Below the pieces are notes generated by a model, which saw nothing but the letters and a program-made list of their open reading frames with translations, was not told the DNA's origin and ran no database searches. This document shows positions 36,725 through 47,430 of a stretch of DNA of 64,000 nucleotides, piece by piece (within the stretch, counting starts at the first letter, position 1; every line of letters begins with the position of its first letter). A program made the position numbers and the translations under genes. This DNA is from Xestospongia muta (Eukaryota; Porifera; Demospongiae; Haplosclerida; Petrosiidae): contig OY848917.1 in NCBI GenBank assembly GCA_963693285.1, positions 23,008,245 through 23,072,244 on the forward strand. Direction: 5' to 3'.

Positions 36725-37620
36725 TTCATTATAAGCCCTAGCACATGACTATTAAAGTCACACTCCTGCATTATAAGCCTTAGCACATGACCAATGAAGT
36801 CACACCCCTCTATTATAACCCCTAGCACATGACTATCAAAGTCACATTCCTCAATTATAAGCCCGAGCACATGACTATCAAAGTCACACTCCTCAATTAT
36901 AAGCCCTAGCACATGACTAATGAAGTCACACTCCTCTATTATAACCCCTAGCACATGACTATCAAAGTCACATTCCTCAATTATAACCCCTAGCACATGA
37001 CTATCAAAGTCACATTCCTCAATTATAAGCCCTAGCACATGACCAATGAAGTCACACCCCTCTATTATAACCCCTAGCACATGACTATCAAAGTCACATT
37101 CCTCGATTATAAGCCCTAGCACATGACTATCAAAGTCACACTCCTCAATTATAAGCCCTAGCACATGACTAATGAAGTCACACTCCTCTATTATTACCCC
37201 TAGCACATGACTATCAAAGTCACATTCCTCGATTATAAGCCCTAGCACATGACTATCAAAGTCACACTCCTCAATTATAAGCCCTAGCACATGACTATCA
37301 AAGTCACACTCCTCAATTATAAGCCCTAGCACATGACTATTGAAGTCACAGTCCTCCATTATAACCCCTAGCACATGACTATTAAAATACACTCGTCCAT
37401 TATAACCCCTAGCACATGACTAATGAAGTCACACTCCTCTATTATAAGCCTTAGCACATGACTATTAAAGTCACACTCCTCTTTTATAAGCTCTAGCACA
37501 TGACAAATGAAGTCACACCCTTCCATTATAGGCCCTAGCACATGACTAATGAAGTCACACTCCTCCATTAGAACCCCTAGCACATGACTATTGAAGTCAT
37601 ACTTCTCCATTAAAACCCCT
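36725..37620 (-). repeat. 42-bp minisatellite, about 21 units
   Basis: A tandem array with a 42-bp unit (plus-strand core AGCACATGACTATCAAAGTC, then ACACTCCTCAATTATAAGCCCT). Because 42 is a multiple of three, the minus strand stays open for over 250 codons as a 14-residue repeat, CDFDSHVLGLIIEE. A small deletion near 37,385-37,392 shifts the frame of the right-hand part. Units differ at a few positions and show higher-order blocks (SHV/GHV, GLI/GVI alternation). There is no sign that it is translated. Confidence 0.9.
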
Positions 37621-38089
37621 AAGTTAACTAAAATTTGTCATCACTTCAAAACGAAACATTTAAACAACAATTTGCACATTGAAATCATAGATAATTGAAT
37701 TTTGTACACATAAAAGTTTTATTGAAGCAACCATTAGCTCTGTCTTATCTGTGACTTTTTAAAAAAATCATTTAACTTTTCAACTCTGAATTTCGTTGAC
37801 ATTCTTTTGTTTAAAACGCCTTGCTAGTACTTAAATTAATTAATTAATCATTTAGTTCAAAGGTTATTTAACACAGGCTAAAATGGCTGAAAGTCCTTCT
37901 TGATCTAGTACTTATCTTCTTTGTGTCATAAGTGGCATTTATTTATAGTGATGTGATGTATGTCAAAGAATTCAAGCCACTACTACAATATAGGTGGCAT
38001 TACATCTAACAAGATATTTTTTAAATTAAAACTCCTGGCTTTTAAAGTGATGCATCTCAAATATTATTATTAATTTTTAATCACTATTG
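37621..38089. other. Spacer, 3' flank of acyltransferase copy 1
   Basis: Contains TTTATAGTGATGTGATGTA near 37,942, shared with the 3' flank of the other acyltransferase copies. A relic near 37,853-37,900 resembles the plus strand at 59,610-59,660. No gene. Confidence 0.4.
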
Positions 38090-40117
38090 TTAAATAGATG
38101 TATTACTGCAATAAGTCAACAACCAATTGAGTGCAAACCATGAGATTGGTATCACATGACATATCCAATATACTGAGCTCATAAACTAGAATAACAAGAT
38201 ATTAACAGACAAAGTATAATTGACAATTTATACATACCTTGTTGCAGTCTTCCCATGAGAGCAACAAAAAGCATATGATTCCATATATTATCACTATATT
38301 ATGTAATAAAGACAAACATATCCAGACTGGTATATAAAAAGTCCAGGAGAGGTTGTTTACATTAACCCACTGTTTGGTAATAGATATGAACTAAATTCAA
38401 ATGTAAATATTGCAGTACTACAACTAATACTATATTACCTGTCTCTCTACTACAGAAGTAATAAATTGAATTGAAAAATAGATAAAATAACCAGACCAAG
38501 GGCCATGCCATAAAGTCAAAAACAGCAATGTTATAAGGCAAGATAAGTCTTGATTACCCATCCACTTAAGACGTTTATAGACATAACTGTACAATGACAT
38601 GAACATATTACTATAATAACATCACTTACATAGCCACCCATTTATTAGTTTGTATATTCCAAGTTTGAGTGGGTCCCTATTAATTTAACAATTTAATAAG
38701 TAATTAGCGAGGCTTAAAATTGACCCGATTGCTTATATTTTGAACATACTAACCAAAGGTTACATTTTGGAGAGCTGTCCAATCAGTGGAACCATCTGAT
38801 CTAACACCATTATAAGATATCCCTGTTATAATACAGCTTCCTTCCTATAATAGTCCAAGAACAATTTAAGTACTACACCTGACTGTCCTTACTGCTATTA
38901 GCCAAACTACAAAGAATCACCCCAACTGTAAATGTGTTCCTATTGCTATCATTATAACAAGTTTAGTGACAAATGGTTTTCCCTGAAAACACATTCAAAT
39001 TACAGATCTGTTAATTAAATTCACACTCTTACTCTATAGTCTTCATTTAAATTTACTTTAATGGATAATATCTATTGAATAAAGAGCTTATTGCAGTTAC
39101 TGTTAGTGCTTGAGAGAGACATGACATTACTGGCATAATACTAACAGGACAATTTAGTAAAACACAAAATTTATAAATATTGCTTTACCTACTACCAGCT
39201 TTCTTGTCATCATACAAAGACCTTGAAACAAATTGTCGATATCGTTTAAAACTAATCTGTAGAAAATGAAACTATTGAATATTGTTAAATTCATATACCT
39301 GTGGTCCAACTAAGACTGACCCAAAGAAAACACAAAAACCTAGTACCTATATAACTAAGTGTTATAACAAGATTCAACAAAGATAGTCTTACTTCAATAA
39401 ATGGAGAAAGTGCAGAGATACAAGTTTCCTTCTCTTCTTTACTAAGAGTGGACTAGAGAGAATGGTTATTAGTTGTGACCTATATCAGTCTTACTTTTCT
39501 TTTAATTTTAGTACCAAGACACAATGGAATCGAATCCAATTTAGTGTATGGATATCAGAAAAAAACGAATATCCTATTATCGCATGACTCTATTACAGCA
39601 TATATAATATAGCTAGCTCTGTGTATATATAATTCATACCATTGTCATGATCCATTGTAGAAATAGAGACAACTTTGTACCACCCAAAAGAGAGAGAACG
39701 CTATAAACAGCGACAATATCTACTACTATATGCTATATAGAGGGTCCTTGATGATTAACAATTGATGCACGTATAGATAAATTAAAAGCAATGTATGAAC
39801 TTACCATAAACAAAGTACAGCAGTCCAATGCCGCTAACAGAGAGGAAAATGTTCTAAAATGTAGTGTAGTAATTCAAACATTTTATTATATATCTTCCAA
39901 CACCTGAATCCATGCTGATTGCACTGACACAAATGAACGGTAGATGAGCGCAAGTGGATAGGCTACCTTTACGTATAATTAATATATGACGTATCAAATT
40001 ATTTACCAAGTAACAACCCAACAATAAAGCGCACCTCTTCTTCTGGAATATTCTTCTTTTGGAATATTTAAGAGAAGGGAGAAACTTACCACCGAGGACA
40101 TCCTAGAGACTACTCAT
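38090..40117 (-). pseudogene. LPCAT3/MBOAT5-like acyltransferase, copy 1, broken
   Basis: The 17-exon pattern of the intact copy (52,204-54,313) can be followed, but with several disabling changes. Codon 5 of exon 1 is TAG (near 40,103-40,105). An ~88-bp deletion near 39,498-39,510 fuses exons 6 and 7, removing the GLAYNLYDG part and shifting the frame. CGA has become TGA in exon 12 near 38,918. Exon 13 has diverged and contains a stop near 38,757. The catalytic exon 15 (FLTLWHGPWSGYF, about 38,500) is still open. This is the most decayed full-length member. Confidence 0.85.
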
Positions 40118-41254
40118 AGACGAGTCTTTCCTTATAAATTACGTTTAGTTTCCTCTTAATAACAAACTTGGCAGCTTGTATAATCATATTCATATTTGAG
40201 AGGGAATTTTAAAATATGGTAGAGTATACATAGTATATGTATATAATGTAGTCTGCAATAGTGGTAAACAAGCAGTAGATGAATGAATATTAGAATTATA
40301 GTGTCAATCTCCACCATCAAAACTGTTTATATATTTGATAATAAACAAAGATGTACTATCTAGTTCTCTTTTGCTGCTTTTGCTGGAGTCTACTCTATGT
40401 CCACAGTAACAACTAACTGCTATACTACTATGGTAATTGAATTGAATTGCTAATAAGTGGAAATGACTAAGTACAGGATAATAGAGGACACACATTATCT
40501 ATTGCTTTGAAGAAACTTGTATATCCTGAAAGGTTCCACTGACTAATTTGTATCATCATTTCTATAACTATCATCTCTTCTAACTTAGTATATAATGAGA
40601 TACTAACAATTAGTAAATATCACTCTGTTTTAATTGCTAATAAACTACAGTTGAGAAGACATTAGTGATAGTAATTGTGTGAACATAGACAAAAGACTTC
40701 CTATTAAGAGAAAGCAACATATACCCTACCCTTCCATGTTACTACAGTGTAAACATAAAAAGGAAATAAACTATATTACATGTCCATATAGATTAAGATG
40801 GTTAATGTCTAATAAGATGTTATACAGAATCTAATAACTGAGAATCATTTAATATATCAATAACTGTCATTAGTATGTTAGTAGAATATTTATAGTGTTG
40901 TGTTACTTAGCATATTAGTAATAAATGCTAGTAATTGTTATATTTGACCTGTATAATCTGTCTTATTATTGTATAGAATTAAATTGAACTACATGCAAAA
41001 TCTAAATCAAAATTATAAAAAGAGGTAGAGAAATAAAGAAGTGCTTTCAAAAATTGTTTATAATACATTTGATCAGAGGAGAAAAGATATCCCTTTTGAA
41101 AAGACCATAGTGACATCAACGAGGTCATGTTTATCAAGAAATTAAAAGATGCTTACATACACTAATTATATAGCATTTATTTATAGTGATGTGTTGTAAT
41201 TCAAAAGGATTCATGGCACTATCAAATTATATTATTAATTTTTAATCATTATTG
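40118..41254. repeat. Acyltransferase inter-gene spacer, duplicated at 46,308-47,430
   Basis: The spacer between copies 1 and 2 is nearly identical to 46,308-47,430. It contains a shortened version (about 40,290-40,450) of the inverted-repeat-ended element described at 54,505-56,071, with its left terminal repeat largely deleted. No gene. Confidence 0.7.
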
Positions 41255-43354
41255 TTAAATAAGTGTATTACTGCAATAAGTCAATAACCAGTTGAGTGTA
41301 AACCATAAGATTGGTATCACATGACCTATCCAGTATACTGAGTTCATAAACTAGAATAACAGGATATTAACAAACAAAGTATAATTGATAATTTATACAT
41401 ACCTTACTACAGTCTTCCCATGAGAGTAACAAAAAGCATACGAATCCATACATTATTACTATATTATGTAATAAACACAAACATGTCCAGACTGGTATAA
41501 GAAAAGGCCAAGAAAGGTCTTTTAGATTAACCCACTGTTTAGTAATGGATATGAACTAAATTCAAATGTAAATACTACAGTACTACAACTAAGCCTATAT
41601 TACCTGTCTCTCTGCTGCAGAAGCAATGAACTGAACTGAAAAACTGATAAAAAAACCAGACCAAGGGCCATGCCATAAAGCCAAAAACAACAATGTTATA
41701 AAGCGAGATAAGTCTTGATTACCCATCCACTTAAGACGTTTATAGACATAACTGTACAATGACATGAACATATTATTATAATAACATCACTTACATAGCC
41801 ACCCATTTATTAGTTTGTATATTCCAAGATTGAATGGCTCCCTATTAATTTAACAGTTTAAAAAGTAATTATCAAGGTTTCCAACTGACCTGAAAACTTA
41901 TATTTTGTTTATAGAAAGCCCAGTTTACATTTTGGAGAGCTGTCCAATCAGTGGAACCATCAGATCTAACACCATTATAAGATATCCCTGTTATAATACA
42001 GCTTCCTTCCTATAAAAGTCCAAAAGCAATTTAAGTACTACACCTGACTGTCATTACTGCCATTAGCCAAACTATAATAAGGCGGCCCCACTGTATTTGT
42101 GTTCCTATTACTATCATTATAACAAGTTTAGTGACAAATGGTTTTCCCTAAAAACACATTCAAATTACAGATCTGTTAATTAAATTCACACTCTTACTCT
42201 GTAGTCTTCACTTAAAACATACTTCAATGGATAATATCTATTGAATAAAGAGCTTATTGCAGTTAATGTTAGTGCTTGAGAGAGACATGACATTACTGGC
42301 ATAATACTAATAGGACAATTTAGTATAACACAAAATTTGTAAATATTGCTTTACCTACTACCAGCTTTCTTGTCATCATACAAAGACCTTGAAACAAATT
42401 GTCGATATCGTTTAAAACTAATCTGTAGAAAATGAAACTATTGAATATTGTTAAATTAATATACCTGTGGTCCAACTAAGACTGACCCAAAGAAAACACA
42501 GAAACCTAGTACCTATATAACTAAGTGTTATAACAAGATTCAACAAAGATAGTCTTACTTCAATAAATGGAGGAAGTGCAGAGATACAAGTTTCCTTCTC
42601 TTCTTTACTAAGAGTGGACTAGAGAGAATGGTTATTAGTTGTGACCTATATCAGTCTTACTTTTCTTTTATTACCATCATATAAATTATATGCCAATCCT
42701 AAATGAAAGTTGTGCTTAATTTAAGTTGTATAGAATGACAGAATATCTTACCTATTAATTTTAATACCAAGACACAATGGGATCGATTCCAATCTAGTGT
42801 ATGCATATCAGAAATAAACGAATATCCTATTATCGCATGACTCTATTACAGCATATATAATATAACTCGCTCTGTGTATATATAGTTCATACCATTGTCA
42901 TGATCCATGTTAGAAATAGAGACAACTTTGTACCACCCAAAAGAGAGAGAACGCTATAAACAGCGACAATATCTACTACTATATGCCATATAGAGGGTCC
43001 TTGATGATTAACAATTGATGTACGTATAGATAAATTAAAAGCAATGTATGAACTTACCATAAACAAAGTACAGCAATCCAATGCCGCTAACAGAGAAGAA
43101 AATGTTCTAAATGTAGTGTAGTAATTCAATCATTTTATTATATAACTCTCAACACCTGAATCCATGCTGATTGGACTGACACAAATGAACGGTAGATGAG
43201 CGCAAGTGGATAGGCTACCTTTACGTATAAATTAATATATGACATATCAAATTATTTACCGAGTAACAACCCAACAATAAAGCGAATCTCTATTTCTGGA
43301 ATATTTAAGAGAAGGGACAAGCTTACCACCGAGGACATCCTAAAGTCTACTCAT
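41255..43354 (-). CDS. LPCAT3/MBOAT5-like lysophospholipid acyltransferase, copy 2
   Basis: Membrane-bound O-acyltransferase similar to animal LPCAT3 (MBOAT5), which re-acylates lysophospholipids in the endoplasmic reticulum. All 17 exons seen in the copy at 52,204-54,313 are present with GT/AG borders and open frames. They give about 441 codons ending ...TYCSNTLI. Conserved stretches include AYPLALIYR, DMHTLDWNRSHCVLVLKLIG, WNIQTNKWVA (with the MBOAT Asn) and LALWHGPWSGFF (with the catalytic His). One doubt: exon 1 reads ATG AGT AGA CTT TAG, a stop at codon 5. Either the copy is dead, or translation starts in an upstream exon spliced to GATGTCCTCG directly after that TAG, which fits an acceptor (CTTTAG/GATG). 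Confidence 0.75.
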
Positions 43355-43550
43355 AGACGAGTCTTTCCTTATAATTTATGTTTAGTTTCCTCTTAATAAC
43401 AAACTTGGCAGCTTGTATATTCATATTCAAATTTGAGAGGGGATTTTAAAATATGGTAGAGTATATATAGTATATGTATATAATGTAGTCTGCAATAGTA
43501 CCAAACAAGCTGTAGATGAATATCAGAATTATAGTGCCAAATCTCCATTC

Positions 43551-43610
43551 ATGTCTATTCTCCAGATATATCCAGGCTACATCCATTTCCTTCAGATCCA
43601 ACAGATTTTC
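43551..43610 (+). repeat. Left terminal repeat of the inverted-repeat element, interrupted by a hAT-like element
   Basis: CATGTCTATTCTCCAGATAT and onward matches 49,711-49,770, 50,360-50,419 and 54,505-54,565. The inverse complement is at 56,012-56,071. Here the repeat runs straight into the hAT-like terminus. Confidence 0.65.
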
Positions 43611-43952
43611 CATAGGCGTAGGAATGATTATATGATTGGGGGGAGAGGGGGGGACACGTGTTAAAATGGTTGCTACGCACTCATTTTATATGGGAAGCTT
43701 TATATACAAGAAGACTTACAACTATTCTGCCTGTAAATAAAATGTAAGGCAAGATGACGACTGCATAGCAACTGTTTAAATTAAACAGGAATATCAACTC
43801 AAGAGTTAGAATTCCAAAACGACCCCTTCTGTATATCGAGTCAATATTATAATGAAATTTAGGGTGTTGTACAATGGTAGCTATAACTATATCTTCTTTA
43901 ACTGCTAACAGTAAATATGTTAGTAGTTAAATACATGTAGGTCTGAATACTC

Positions 43953-44141
43953 AGTATTAATCATTTTACGTTTATCAGTACTGCATTGACAATATGTTAT
44001 AGTTAGTAGCCTAATGTATTAATCATTTTACGTTTATTAGTACTGCATTGACAATAGGTTATAGTTAGTAGCCTAATGTATTAATCATTTTACGTTTATC
44101 AGTACTGCTTTGACAATAAGTTATAGTTAGTAGCCTAATGC
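43953..44141 (+). repeat. Three tandem ~62-bp repeats inside the hAT-like element
   Basis: Unit begins TATTAATCATTTTACGTTTA and ends GTTAGTAGCCTAATG; three copies with point differences (ATCAGT/ATTAGT, GCATTG/GCTTTG). The same triplet is at 50,762-50,950. Confidence 0.85.
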
Positions 44142-44365
44142 TTTCTGAATTAATTTTGTTCCTTTACAATTAGTACTACTCAGTTTATGATGAAGAGGAC
44201 TCCAATATCTCTCCGTTAATATTATCAATATCTCTTTAATGTTTATCCAGGTATGGATAGTGAATGGATGGATAGATGGATACAAAACAATCTGTACTTT
44301 TCATTACTATTAAATAAACTACTTCATTAGTAATAATTTTGTCCAGTTTATATAGGAATTTATAG

Positions 44366-44688
44366 TCTTGTCAAAATCGACTCATGGAGCAACCAAAACA
44401 AATTTTTGGCTGGTTCCCAACCCCTGGCTCCACTTCAAGTCCAAGTCAGGAAACCCAATGAACTGTTCTATTCTAAAATCATTCCACTCCTTAACGAGAA
44501 GGGGCTCACTGAACAAACCCCCCGTAAAGATTGGCCCAACCATATACAGCTAAGAGTCCTCAAAGAACTCATGAATGAGACACCACGAGACCTATTAGCA
44601 AAGTAAAGAGCTTAATACGTTGTGTTTTACCTCTATTTTTGGACTTATATTTAGTGAGCTGTGGTGTGCTAGTTCTTGTGCATCAGAA
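44366..44688 (+). pseudogene. SMG1-like PIKK kinase gene fragment, short version
   Basis: Exon 44,366-44,602 encodes LAPLQVQVRKPNELFYSKII, RKDWPNHIQLRVLKELMNET and PRDLLA. It joins across a 52-bp intron (44,603-44,654, GTAAAG...TTTAG) to [12 protein letters not shown]. This matches the region just before the catalytic loop of SMG1, the PI3K-like kinase of nonsense-mediated decay. Coding similarity stops at 44,688, where the longer copy at 51,497 continues into the catalytic loop; about 185 bp are missing here. No start, no end, no kinase core: a captured fragment, not a gene. Confidence 0.75.
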
Positions 44689-44930
44689 TTTTACAACATT
44701 TTTACATCAAAAAAAACACGTAATACTACAGTTGTAATAAAACCATCAAATATACATAATGTAAAAAATACATGTTACTAAATGAGTGGAATATTTACTA
44801 TTGTAAATGTAGTATAAACCATTCCATTTACATCATAAAAACAACGATTGTAAAGTGAAAATTTTCCCTTGGCACAGTTGGCAAAGTAAAAGCTGTGTAA
44901 TAATCATTAAATGGTAATTTTTTAATAACA

Positions 44931-45397
44931 TTAGCTATGTACATGTTGTGTGAACCTTTCATGTGCCTTCTTCCAATTATCAAAACTACTAGTTACAAAC
45001 GCATCCTCTTTTTTAACCAAACTCAAGCCCTTCCTCCCACAATAACGACAAAACACACAAAATGCTCGAGCTCTTGTAGTACAAAGGGTTATCCAAGGAT
45101 AAGTTACATACCAATTTGGAGAAAAAGACGACTTTTTAGCTTTGCCTCCGACGAGTCCGTTCGATGGTGCTTGAATCCTTTGGCTGAAACGGAGTGAGTC
45201 CCTGGCCTGCTCGTCACAAACATTTGCGCGGCACTCAGAGGTGCACGCAATCTCTTCGTCCGAGACGGTGTGCGTGTCTTCCTGATCTGAGTCGTCTTCA
45301 GGGTGGCTCGTAGATGTTGTCGACGGGTCCAACTGGGTAGTTGTATTAAGGAAAGCGTAGTTTGCTTTAACTTCTTGATTGGCGAAGGAGCAGACAT
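44931..45397 (-). pseudogene. hAT-type TTF zinc-finger domain fragment, frameshifted
   Basis: The minus strand encodes a TTF-type zinc finger, the N-terminal DNA-binding module of ZMYM1-like/hAT transposases: FSPNWYVTYPWITL, AFCVFCRYCG, DAFVTSSFDNWKKA and FTQHVH in order. A start at 45,397 (MSAPSPIKKLKQTTLS) precedes it, but one base is missing in the TATTAAGG run near 45,349, putting the start and the zinc finger in different frames. The reading stops right after HVHS. Catalytic and dimerisation domains are absent. Confidence 0.75.
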
Positions 45398-45530
45398 TGC
45401 AATACTAGTTGGTTTAGCAGGTAATAGCAATACTACACTTTACACTTGCACGTGTAATTTGGGTGTGGCCCACAATGAAATTTTTGGGGGGGCACAATTC
45501 CCAGTGCCCCCCCCGGTTCCTACGCATATG

Positions 45531-46026
45531 CTCTCCTATAAAGTAAATCCAGTTTATAATGGACTAGTTAAACAAGATCAAAGACTTCCTATCAAAACTG
45601 ATGTACTATCTAGTTTTCTTTTTCTGCTTTCGTGTACAGAGTTATACATGCTATATCAAATGGAGTCTACTCTATGTCCACAGCATCAACTATTGTTAAC
45701 ATAAGTTTATGAACTACTATACTACCATGGTAGGTTCAATATTCTTTAACATTATGATAATGGTTTATGAATGGTTAAAGTACAGATCACTATCATACGT
45801 GTTTCTTGTCTCTCTTTCACCTATGATTCATAATTCTGTTACCATGGCAACATCTCTTCTTTCAAGGTCTGTTAATAGTCTTTTATTTTCTGTTAGGATA
45901 AGTGTACTAATTCTTGTGTCACATAATATAATAGGGACGTCTTTGGTCTAGTGTATAACTGTTCCATTGTAGACTGTATTTACTTAATAGGAAGATCTGT
46001 TGGATTTGAAGGAAATAGATGTAGCC
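45531..46026 (+). repeat. Internal part of the inverted-repeat element
   Basis: CTCTCCTATAAAGTAAATCC through GGTTACCATGGCAACA-like sequence to GATTTGAAGGAAATAGATGTAGCC, shared with 55,549-56,040 and in part with 49,770-50,095 and 54,560-54,858. The right terminal repeat is cut at 46,026, where acyltransferase exon 4 begins. The 80-codon plus-strand frame here (45,709-45,951) recurs in the copies, but I do not recognise it. Confidence 0.6.
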
Positions 46027-46307
46027 AATCCAATGCCACTAACAGAGAAGAAAATGTTCTAAAATGTAGTGTAGTAATTCAAAAATTTTATTATATAACT
46101 CTCAACACCTGAATTCATGCTGATTGCACTGACACAAATGAACGATAGATGAGCGCAAGTGGATAGGCTACCTTTACGTATAAATTAATATATGACATAT
46201 CAAATTATTTACCGAGTAACAACCCAACAATAAAGCGAACCTCTTCTTCTGGAATATTTAAGAGAAGGGAGAAACTTACCACTGAGGACATCCTAAAGTC
46301 TACTCAT
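46027..46307 (-). pseudogene. LPCAT3/MBOAT5-like acyltransferase, 5' fragment (exons 1-4)
   Basis: The minus strand from 46,307 contains exon 1 (with the same codon-5 TAG as copy 2), exon 2 (EEEVRFIVGLLL), exon 3 (AYPLALIYRSFVSVQSAWIQ) and part of exon 4 (NIFFSVSGIG). It then breaks off into the inverted-repeat element at 46,026. No downstream exons. Confidence 0.85.
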
Positions 46308-47430
46308 AGACGAGTCTTTCCTTATAATTTATGTTTAGTTTCCTCTTAATAACAAACTTGGCAGTTTGTATATTCATATTCAAATTTGAGAGGGGATTTT
46401 AAAATATGATAGAGTATACATAGTATATGTGTATAATGTAGTCTGCAATAGTGGTAAACAAGCAGTAGATGAATGAATATTAGAATTATAGTGTCAATCT
46501 CCACCATCAAAACTGTTTATATATTTGATAGTAAACAAAGATGTACTATCTAGTTCTCTTTTGCTGCTTTTGCTGGAGTCTACTCTATGCCCACAGTAAC
46601 AACTAACTGCTATACTACTATGGTAATTGAATTGAATTGCTAATAAGTGTAAATGACTAAGTACAGGCAAATAGAGGACTCACATTATCTATTGCTTTGA
46701 AGAAACTTGTATATCCTGAAAGGTTCCACTGACTAATTTGTATCATCATTTCTATAACTATCATCTCTTCTAACTTAGTATATAATGAGATACTAACAAT
46801 AAGTAAATGTCACTCTGTTTTAATTGCTAATAAACTACAGTTGAGAACACATTAGTGATAGTAATTGTGTGAACATTGACCAAAGAATTCCCTATTAAGA
46901 GAAAGTAACATATACCCTACCCTTCCATGTTACTACAGTGTAAACATAAAAAGGAAATAGACTATATTACATGTCCATATAGATTAAGGTGGTTATTGTC
47001 TAATAGGATGTTGTACAGAATCTAATAACAGAGAATCATTTAATATATCAATAACTGTCATTAGTTGTTAGTAAAATATTCATAGTGTTGTGTTACTTAG
47101 CATATTAGTAATAAATGCTAGTAATTGCTATGTTTGACCTGTATAATCTGTCTTATTATTGTATAGAATTGAATTGAACCACACGCAAAATCTAAATCAA
47201 AATTATAAAAAGAGGTAGGGAACTAAAGAAGTGCTTTCAAATATTGTTTATAATGCATTTGATCAGAGGAAAAAAGATATCCCTTTGAAAAGACCATAGT
47301 GACATCAACGATGTCATGTTTATCAAGAAATTAAAAGTTGCTTACATACACTAATTATATAGCATTTATTTATAGTGATGTGATGTAATTCAAAAGGGTT
47401 CATGGCACTATCAAATATTATTATTAATTT
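46308..47430. repeat. Acyltransferase inter-gene spacer, second copy
   Basis: Near-identical to 40,118-41,254, including the shortened inverted-repeat-element remnant. No gene. Confidence 0.7.

Larger units (their letters stand above)
43611..45530 (-). mobile_element. hAT-like element with TTF zinc-finger remnant and captured SMG1 exons
   Basis: A 1.92-kb element with imperfect terminal inverted repeats: CATAGGCGTAGGAA followed by a G-run on the left, and GGTTCCTACGCATATG preceded by a C-run on the right. The right flank CTCTCCTATAAAG and left flank ATTTTCC/ATTCTCC correspond to the uninterrupted site CAGATTCTCCTATAAAG at 49,765, consistent with a target duplication of about 6-8 bp. Inside, from the left, are three 62-bp direct repeats, a plus-strand SMG1-like kinase fragment and a minus-strand TTF zinc-finger exon. 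No transposase catalytic domain remains. Confidence 0.7.

Noticed and set aside
36631..37610. Long minus-strand open frames (253 and 80 codons) as a repeat protein gene
   Set aside because: The frames are explained by a 42-bp minisatellite whose unit is a multiple of three; openness is automatic, and no start context, splice signal or family supports a gene.
42887..43129. Single 80-codon minus-strand frames around 42,887-43,129, 49,049-49,243 and 53,845-54,039 as separate small membrane proteins
   Set aside because: They are exon 5 of the acyltransferase read through into its introns; the phases fit the 17-exon model.
44368..44553. Plus-strand frame beginning at 44,368 (and 51,177) as a protein
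   Set aside because: It is out of frame with the SMG1-like reading of the same DNA, which matches a known kinase region far better.
45709..45951. 80-codon plus-strand frame repeated at 55,727-55,969 as a conserved gene
   Set aside because: It lies inside a repeated, inverted-repeat-ended element, is truncated differently in other copies, and has no known motif.
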